Shown here: positions 29,888-36,201 of the stretch, one piece after another
How the letters are laid out: every line of letters starts with the position of its first letter
Position numbering within the stretch: the first letter of the stretch is position 1
Assembly (NCBI GenBank): GCA_019400425.1
Contig: JAFREE010000203.1
Coordinates: forward strand, 1-36,201
Direction of reading: 5' to 3'
DNA length: 36,201 nt
Source of the DNA: Hymenochaete sp. R1
Lineage: Eukaryota > Basidiomycota > Agaricomycetes > Hymenochaetales > Hymenochaetaceae
The notes under the pieces: model-generated
The model's input: the letters and a program-made list of their open reading frames with translations, nothing else
What the model was told of the DNA's origin: nothing
Database searches by the model: none
Made by a program: the position numbers and the translations under genes

Positions 29888-30742
29888 GGGTGAGTTCTGT
29901 CAATTGTAGTCAGTGCTTATATTGAGGCTACAAAAGGCGGGTTATGCGCGGAAAGATGGTGAGGGTAGGAAAGAAGAAGACTGGACCTCGCGTCGCTTCA
30001 GACTCTTCTTTCCGAGATGCGACGCGTCTTTGGCCCGTAAGCATTGAACAATCTCATTAATATTGAAAACGCCCATCTCATTTTTCAAAAATGCCTATTT
30101 TTTGTCGGCAAAAAGTGTAGTATACAATCAATTCTCGTGGAAGAATTTGGCTTTATAGGCGAGTTGGATGCCCGTGGCTCAAGGGAAAGTAAATGATTTT
30201 TATCCATGATAGAGGTTTACTTTAGTGTACTAGCAGAAAGACGCTCGACTTGATAGTACTTTACTATTGCACTTCTTTAGTACCCAATCACCGGATCCAG
30301 TCAATAAGCTCAGTCATGGTTGATTCTTGTGAAGGAAGAAGGTTCTTCGTAAGTACTAGAGAGCGGGTCTGAAAAGTGAGTAATCGTGTTCTGATCCAGA
30401 CTCGGACCGGGTTAAACAGTTCGTCAGAGGTCAGGTCAGAGGCTTGGGCTGGCTTGGTCTTCAATTCTTTTTAAATGTTATTTATTTATTTATCATATAT
30501 CTATTTCGTAGAGCGAATGAGACGCCACAATGAACGAGCAGTAATGAATGCACTCACAATGGGGGCAGTCGATATCAAAGTCAGTCGGTACATTATTGTG
30601 TCCTTCAGACTACACCCAACAGTCCTGCGGCTGGCTTGCCCACCCTGCCTCTCCAGGCCGCAAGGCTGATGCCGATACAGCTGAGAACGAAGCCAGCAAA
30701 CCTTGACGGTGAATCAAAGGAAAAGATTCAGATAGATACATC
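29888..30742. other. Intergenic upstream of PPIL4
   Basis: About 850 bp with no supported gene. Its left end holds an 8-bp inverted repeat (CGCGTCGC and GCGACGCG), listed separately. A short ATTT-type repeat (TTATTTATTTAT) lies near 30479-30491. Confidence 0.45.
29989..30026. promoter_or_regulatory. Spaced inverted repeat CGCGTCGC...GCGACGCG in the PPIL4 promoter
   Basis: CGCGTCGC at 29989-29996 and its exact reverse complement at 30019-30026 are separated by 22 bp, about 100-140 bp upstream of the PPIL4 start. The same half-sites, overlapping, make the 14-bp palindrome in the RlpA-like array. A transcription-factor site is the simplest explanation; this is inference. Confidence 0.55.
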
Positions 30743-30970
30743 ATGGCTGAGTTTGAAGTCTCTCACCTAAAGAACGCAATACGTGAAATCGATCGCTCTT
30801 CCATGGCTGATCTCGATGAAGCAAATATGCTCCTCAGTACAGCTGGCGTAACTGGGATTCGGCCATTCGACGACGAGGCGGACGGCGACAGAGGACCGCT
30901 TGTGTGGGATTTTCTTCCGTCTTCAGCATCCGAAGCAGCATACAACGACGGCATAGGGTCGTCAACGTGA
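30743..30970 (+). CDS. Hypothetical 75-aa protein or long uORF before GRR1
   Basis: The open frame starts in a good initiation context (ATCATGG) and encodes an acidic 75-residue peptide: MAEFEVSHLKNAIREIDRSS, then ADLDEANMLLSTAGV, ending YNDGIGSST. No domain is recognised. It lies 236 bp before the GRR1 start on the same strand, so it could be a small gene or an upstream ORF in the GRR1 leader. A GTGAGC donor-like sequence overlaps the end, so it could also be a first exon, but no good continuation was found. Confidence 0.35.
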   Translation: MAEFEVSHLKNAIREIDRSSMADLDEANMLLSTAGVTGIRPFDDEADGDRGPLVWDFLPSSASEAAYNDGIGSST

Positions 30971-31205
30971 GCTGTCTGGTTTGAATGAGCTACCACACAC
31001 AGAAGAGAGCAAAAAAGAACGAGAACGAGAATGAAAAATGGTATCCACGGTGTTGGGTAGCCACCCCGGCAAGAGAAAGAGGCGATCTGCCGCACGAAAA
31101 TGGACGGGAAATGCGTGTTCCGCGACTGGATGACCGTTGCCTCCTCTTTCCCCTCTCACCCTCACCATCCCTCTCCGCGGCCACTTGACATCGACGTCGA
31201 CGACG

Positions 31206-34200
31206 ATGGCCATCATCGAGCCTGTCGACGACAACGGAAAGATGTTCAGCTCCCCAAACAACTCGTCCACCTCCCTCTCCGACGACGACGACGACGTCAT
31301 CAAGGACATGCAACTCGTCTCATACTCGTATTATCCGAAAGATGTGGTCCCCGCCCAGTGGAGGTCATCCTCAGCCTCAGCGGCGTCTTGTCGTCCAAAG
31401 ACACCACCACATTCACCAGCATCCCATCTGCCACCAGAGGTCCTCATCCATGTCCTCAGACAGATCCATTCCTCCAAGGATCTCTACAACGCTCTCCTCG
31501 TCTCCAAGGCCTGGTGCGAATGCGCCGTAGAGCTCCTCTGGCACAGACCCAGCTTCCAGGACCTCACCCGATTCGTCCAGATGCTCACCGTCATCGCTTC
31601 AAACGAAAAGACTTTCGACTATGCCCGCTTCATACGCAGACTCAACTTCATCAGCCTCAACCGCGAACTCTCCGATTCCCTCTTCGTCCGCCTCGCGCGC
31701 TGCTCGAAGCTCGAACGCCTCACACTCGTCAATTGCGTCGAGTTATCCGATGAGGCACTCATGAGGGTCCTACCTTCGTGCCATTCTCTCGTCGCACTCG
31801 ACCTCACCAATATTGCCACATGCACCGACAGAGTTATCGTCGCACTAGCTCAATCCGCCACACGGCTCCAGGGTCTCAACCTCGGTGGCTGCAGGAACAT
31901 CACAAACGAAGGCATTCTTGCCATCGCCGCTCACTGTCCACTTTTACGCCGCATTAAACTCAGTAACGTCAAAAACGTCACCGATAACGCGGTCGTAGCT
32001 CTTGCGCGTCAGTGCCCGCTTCTGCTTGAAATCGACTTGCATGGCTGCACTAAAGTCACAGACGAGTCCGTACGTGAAGTTTGGAGCAGGCTACCTCATC
32101 TTCGAGACTTCCGGCTCTCTCAATGTGCAGAGCTCACCGACTTCGCGTTCCCCGCCGACCCCTCCACGACCCCAATCGAAGCACAGCTCTCCATCCAGCC
32201 CTTCCCCAATTCTGTTGCCATCCCCTCAGACGTCTTATCCCCGCTGAGACTTAACCGTGCATGCGACCATCTCCGGATGTTGGACTTGACATCATGCGCG
32301 CTTTTGACAGACGATGCGCTCGTGGGCATCATCGCGAACGCTCCGAAAATTCGGAATTTGTACCTCTCAAAGTGCACCCATCTAACGGATGTGGCCGTCG
32401 AGAGTATCTGCAGGCTCGGAAAGCACTTGCATTATCTGCATCTTGGACACGCGTCAGCTATCACGGACAAGTCTGTCAAGATGCTGGCGCGGTCCTGCAC
32501 GAGGCTAAGATACATCGATCTTGCTTGTGAGTGCTCGGTAGACGCTCTTATTGGCAATTACTTCTTGTACTGATGACCCCTCTCAGGCTGTCCGCTATTG
32601 ACGGACCTGTCAGTCTTCGAACTCGCTGGACTACCAAAGCTTCGCCGAATTGGCCTTGTGCGCGTCACCAACATCACCGATCAGGCCATATTTGCGCTCG
32701 CCGACCGTCATTCAACACTCGAGAGAATTCACCTGTCATATTGCGAGAATATTACTGTCCTTGCCATCCATTTCTTGCTACAGCGCTTAACAAAGTTAAC
32801 GCACTTAAGCTTGACGGGTATCCCTGCCTTCAGGAGACAGGAGCTTCAGCAATTCTGTCGCCCGCCACCACGGGTAACGGTTCCAAACTTTTCAGGGTCC
32901 CCTATTTGCATCTGATCACGTGATTATAACTTTTTTCTTAGGAATTCAATACAAATCAACGAGCAGCGTTCTGCGTGTATTCTGGAAAGGGCATCGAGAA
33001 TCTGAGACTTTATCTGGCAGAATTAATGGCACACGTCCAAGCAGAGTTTGATGCGGCTGACGAGACAGAGACAGACTATGACGTTGAGGAGGACGAAGGG
33101 TTCCGAAGCTCGAGTGACGCGGATGACCAGACCGATGAAGTACCCGCTGCTGACAATTTGCAAACACCGAGAGTGGCTGACGCTCCACATAATCAGGCTT
33201 GGGGAGCTGAAGGATTGTGGGTCTCAGGAGAGAGAGAAGATGGAAATGGGTCCGGTGAGCAAGGCGAACGACCTGGCGCGAACGACAGAGAAGGGGAAAA
33301 TATTGGAGGTGTAATCACTCATGAAAGCGATCTGTTGAGACCTGTACCCTCTACGGTAACAACTATTCGCGGCCGTGCCGGCCGGACTATTGCTGAAAGG
33401 GAGACCATAAGGGAGGATACTCCAAACCTGCGCCCACCCATTGTCGAAGACACGAATCCGAGCTCGATAGCAACGACCCCGAGCCCGACGGCGCAACCAA
33501 CGCCAGACGGCACCCCCTCGCACACGATTACGGAACGCCCGCGAGGATTCGGCCTCGATCCTATTGTTGAACCACCCACCCCTTCCCCACAGATCACGCC
33601 CTTTGCGTCCCGTCAAGGCCAGAACCGAGGAAGGGGTGCTTCTTCGCCTGTTCCAACAACATACGCTCGAACGAACTCGAACGCAAGCGACGAGGTCTCG
33701 AACCAGTCTGCGCGCAGCTCAGGGACGAACACGAGTCTGTCAAACGGTGCGGGGTTCTTCAGGTCGTATAATGCGCATGCGAACGCGTATGATGGGCATG
33801 GTGTTTTAGATGACGCGGGCTCGGCGCGGGAAGGGACGTATACGCCCGACCTCGTCTTTGCAGAGATAGGCCATGGGAGGGGTCGAGAGAATTATCACAA
33901 CAATAATACGGGAGTGGGAGGGGCTGGGCCGGGACCAAGCACGATGCACGCACAGCATGTTTTGGCGTCTGCGCGAGCGTCGTCCTTTCCAGACACGAAC
34001 TATAATAAGGGAAAGGTGAAAGCGGACTATGTCACTATGAACGGCTCGGACTCGTTCTTGCCGACGACGAGGGCTGAGCGATCCTCGACGGATTCTGGGG
34101 CGGTGAGCGGAAGGATTGATACTAACGTACCAAGGGCGATGGAGGCGAATGGTACGAATGGACATGGTCATGGGCACGGTTCGACGTCTTCTCTTCCAGG

Positions 34201-34771
34201 CCATCCTTTCATTATTGGTCAGGTCGAACAGCATCAACACCAACAGCATCACCCCTCCTCGCCTATCCCGTACCTCTCTCCCTCACCTTCGCGAGAGGCG
34301 CGCGAGCTGCAGGAGTCGGTACATACCGCCTTGGCGGGGTCGCAGTCCCAAACACAGTCTTTGGCTCGGAACCAGGGCCATCCTTACGCACATCACCAGC
34401 ACCATCCACACCATCACCATCACCAGCATCAGCATCGTCACTCGCAACCCACCCCGCACGCCCACGTACACTCTAACGCACATCCTTCCGTGTCTGCGAC
34501 CGCCCTCATCCAAGAAGACACCGACGCGCGCGGGCGGAGCGCAAGCGCGAGTGTGAGCGTTAAAAGGAGTCTCAAGAATACGTTCTCGAGCGTAGCAGAA
34601 CATTATGCGAACGCTTTGTTTTTCAGGGGTGGGCATGGACATAGTGCGAGTGCGGGGGCGAGTTCGTCTGGAGGGAGTCCGGCTCCGAGTGGAGGTGGTA
34701 GTGGTGGGGAGGGAACGAGGGAACGGGCGGAGAGTGCAAGTGCTGGTGCTGGTGCTTGGGGGAGGGGTTGA
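31206..34771 (+). CDS. GRR1: GRR1-like F-box/LRR protein (SCF ubiquitin ligase subunit)
   Basis: A substrate receptor of an SCF ubiquitin ligase; Grr1 controls cyclin turnover and nutrient signalling in yeasts. Three exons, 31206-32526, 32587-32873 and 32942-34771, give 1145 aa. The F-box (residues ~74-115) reads HLPPEVLIHVLRQIHSSKDL then VSKAWCECAVELLWHRP. Cysteine-containing LRRs follow (residues ~165-535), each with a pattern like LTLVNCVELSDEALMRVL. After them comes the Grr1-type segment FCVYSGKGIENLRLYLAEL. The remaining ~570 residues are low-complexity: acidic, Ser/Thr/Pro, then a His/Gln stretch (HHPHHHHHQHQHRHS, ~34400-34445) and a Gly/Ser end (GASSSGGSPAPSGGGSGG). Yeast Grr1 is also about 1150 aa, but its extra length is distributed differently. 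No ATG lies in frame upstream of 31206. Confidence 0.92.
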
Positions 34772-34893
34772 AAGGACCCGAATCCAAAGCTGATTGGGTC
34801 TGGGGGAAGGCAGTGGTACGAATGTGTTTGTATTCAATGGATTGGCAGATGTTGGTGGTTCTGATATCTGTGTATCACTGTGAGCGAGCAGCG

Positions 34894-34914
34894 GTACGAT
34901 ACGATACGATACGA
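34894..34914. repeat. (ACGAT)n microsatellite
   Basis: About four copies of a five-base unit in the GRR1 3' flank. Confidence 0.85.
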
Positions 34915-35151
34915 TGGTATATGCGTTGTGCCGTGCTGTACTGTGATTAGATGTGGATGTTGATGCAACGGGACGTGACGGTATGGGATGTGTTACGTTA
35001 GTGGGGTGGTCGTTGTTCATGCCTGTCTGTCTTCCACCCTCACCCTCTATCTTCTGTTTCTTTTCTTCGTCCGTTCCCTGCTTTGACTTTCTGTAAACTT
35101 TATTCCATGACGGACAAAAGGGCCGCTTTTTCTTTCTCTATTCTCCAAGAA

Positions 35152-35170
35152 CCCCCCCCCCCCCCCCCCC
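35152..35170. repeat. 19-base poly-C tract
   Basis: An uninterrupted run of 19 cytosines on the plus strand. The length could be affected by sequencing error. Confidence 0.9.
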
Positions 35171-35566
35171 TTCTTTCCATCCCCCATTTGCTTTGTCTTT
35201 CATCTGCTTTCGCTGTCGCTTTATTTTCAATCCTTGCTCAATCAATCCAATTTCCATTCCTACGGCACCCACTCTCTTTCTCCCTTCTTTCTTTCTCAAC
35301 AACGGTTCGATGCTCTTCTTTCACTTCTACCCATCCATCCATCCGTCCGTCCATCGTCATACTTGTCGATTTTCAAAATTTAAGTTGTTACTTTAAACTC
35401 GACTCTTTCAAGTCACCCTTCTTTAGTGAAAATACATGTAGTCCTCCTTTACACCATTTTAACCTTTAACGCATTGTTGTCTGTTCCCTTTTTCTCGTGC
35501 CTCAACTTCTGCGTTTGCTGGAAAGTAATTCGAAACGTATACGGTATAGTTCCCAGAGTTGGTTGA

Positions 35567-35905
35567 GTTCTGCATGAGCAGGAAAATGAAGACGAACGGC
35601 GAGTCAACGTCGATCAAGTCGGAATCTCCTCGGCAGGGCAGCTTACCATGTTCCTCTCATACATCGATGCGCTTTCCCAACACATAAGTCTGTGGTCACC
35701 TCTCTTCTACCATACACTTTGATTGTTATCTTTTTAAATCTGATGTTGAATCCTCAAGTCCACGCAGAGCAACAGCGCCCGTTTGCTCCGGAACATTTGA
35801 AACAAGATTCTCCAAGTCAACGACTCCGCCTTCTTCTTTGCAGTGTCTGCAGAAACGAGATGGAAGAGATGGAAAAACTGCGGTGATTGGATCTGCAATG
35901 ATTCT
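35567..35905 (+). other. Possible exons of an unidentified gene near the window end
   Basis: From 35567 to 35719 one frame is open and reads ENEDERRVNVDQVGISSAGQ then LTMFLSYIDALSQHI, which looks like real protein. A possible intron (about 35689-35758, poor GTCTGT donor, CTCAAG acceptor) would lead to HAEQQRPFAPEHLKQDSPSQ and a stop near 35885. Alternatively, the original frame resumes as NKILQVNDSAFFFAV after a TGA at 35798-35800. No domain is recognised. It may be a decayed gene. Confidence 0.25.
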
Positions 35906-36201
35906 TGACGAGAAGAGACGAATACGATGTCTGTCGAAGATAGTCTGTCTTGTCTAAATAGACTGTTGAATCATTCTTGTTCATCAATGATCGTACACAT
36001 GCAGCGAGTGGAGACAAGCAAACGCTGGTAAGCAAACACTCGTTATTCTGAGCCTTGTTGCCATCTTGAAACATCAATCTACAGGATCTAATCATCGTAT
36101 TCGTTCTTTTGTTCACTTAATTCCCAGAACACCCACGGATAGCGCCAATCATATTTTAATATCCATCACCGTTTCCATCAAGCAGCCGACCGGGTCGGAG
36201 C
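35906..36201. other. Window end, nothing supported
   Basis: AT-rich sequence without a recognisable gene or element on either strand. Confidence 0.4.

Larger units (their letters stand above)
34772..35566. other. 3' flank of GRR1 with simple repeats
   Basis: No gene seen. Contains an (ACGAT) pentamer repeat at about 34894-34914, a pure 19-C run at 35152-35170 and ATCC/GTCC tetramer repeats near 35331-35355. The long open frame from 35083 is a product of this pyrimidine-rich simple sequence. Confidence 0.5.

Noticed and set aside
31100..31753. 217-codon plus-strand open frame overlapping GRR1
   Set aside because: Pro/Arg/His-rich frame-shifted shadow of the GRR1 first exon.
34380..34450. His-rich stretch as evidence for a zinc transporter gene
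   Set aside because: It lies in frame in the GRR1 tail, and there are no membrane segments.
34283..35020. 245-codon minus-strand open frame opposite the GRR1 tail
   Set aside because: Low-complexity antisense of the GRR1 C-terminal repeats, with no initiation or splice evidence.
35083..35469. 128-codon open frame in the GRR1 3' flank
   Set aside because: It spans the poly-C run and pyrimidine-rich simple sequence; the Pro, Ser and Phe content is explained by that.
1..36201. CRISPR arrays, bacterial operons or prophage
   Set aside because: The genes are spliced, eukaryotic and monocistronic; no regularly spaced direct repeats were seen.

Overview
The window reads as nuclear DNA of a filamentous basidiomycete, most likely an Agaricomycete. 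Genes are dense on both strands and most are split by many short GT-AG introns of about 45-75 bp. The gene set is typically fungal (Cdc7, Rrp7, Dbp8, Sua5, Grr1, U1-C, PPIL4), and small secreted RlpA-like (double-psi beta-barrel) proteins and tandem secreted aspartic proteases occur as in mushroom genomes. Exon boundaries below were worked out by hand from splice sites and reading phase. All assignments come from recognised motifs, not from a database search.

Layout. 0.4-6.9 kb is a block of conserved genes: CDC7 kinase (-), RRP7 (+), a WBP2/GRAM-like protein with a C-terminal PPxY motif (-), and a DnaJC28-type (DUF1992) protein (+). 6.9-11.4 kb is an accessory block: two intact small secreted RlpA-like genes and at least two decayed copies of the same gene. 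Three identical copies of a 14-bp GC-rich palindrome (CGCGTCGCGACGCG) lie 300-360 bp downstream of three of the four copies. 11.8-12.7 kb holds U1 snRNP protein C (-). 13.6-14.5 kb holds a divergent 14-3-3 protein, followed by a BTB-domain gene (15.4 kb). Two intronless tandem paralogues of a family I do not recognise follow (16.5-19.0 kb). DBP8 helicase (-) and SUA5 (+) share a 214-bp divergent promoter (19.1-22.8 kb), followed by an intron-containing tRNA-Arg(UCG) at 23.0 kb. Two tandem secreted aspartic proteases (24.0-28.1 kb) face a PPIL4-type cyclophilin (-). 31.2-34.8 kb encodes a GRR1-like F-box/LRR protein with an unusually long low-complexity C-terminal half. The last 1.4 kb has microsatellites and only a weak, unidentified coding signal.

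How the genes relate. Several act in RNA metabolism: RRP7 and DBP8 in small-subunit rRNA processing, U1-C and PPIL4 in splicing, and SUA5 and the tRNA in translation. CDC7 and GRR1 belong to cell-cycle control and ubiquitin signalling. The lineage-specific material is the RlpA-like array, the orphan paralogue pair and the protease pair. All three are local duplications, and they are where new biology is most likely.
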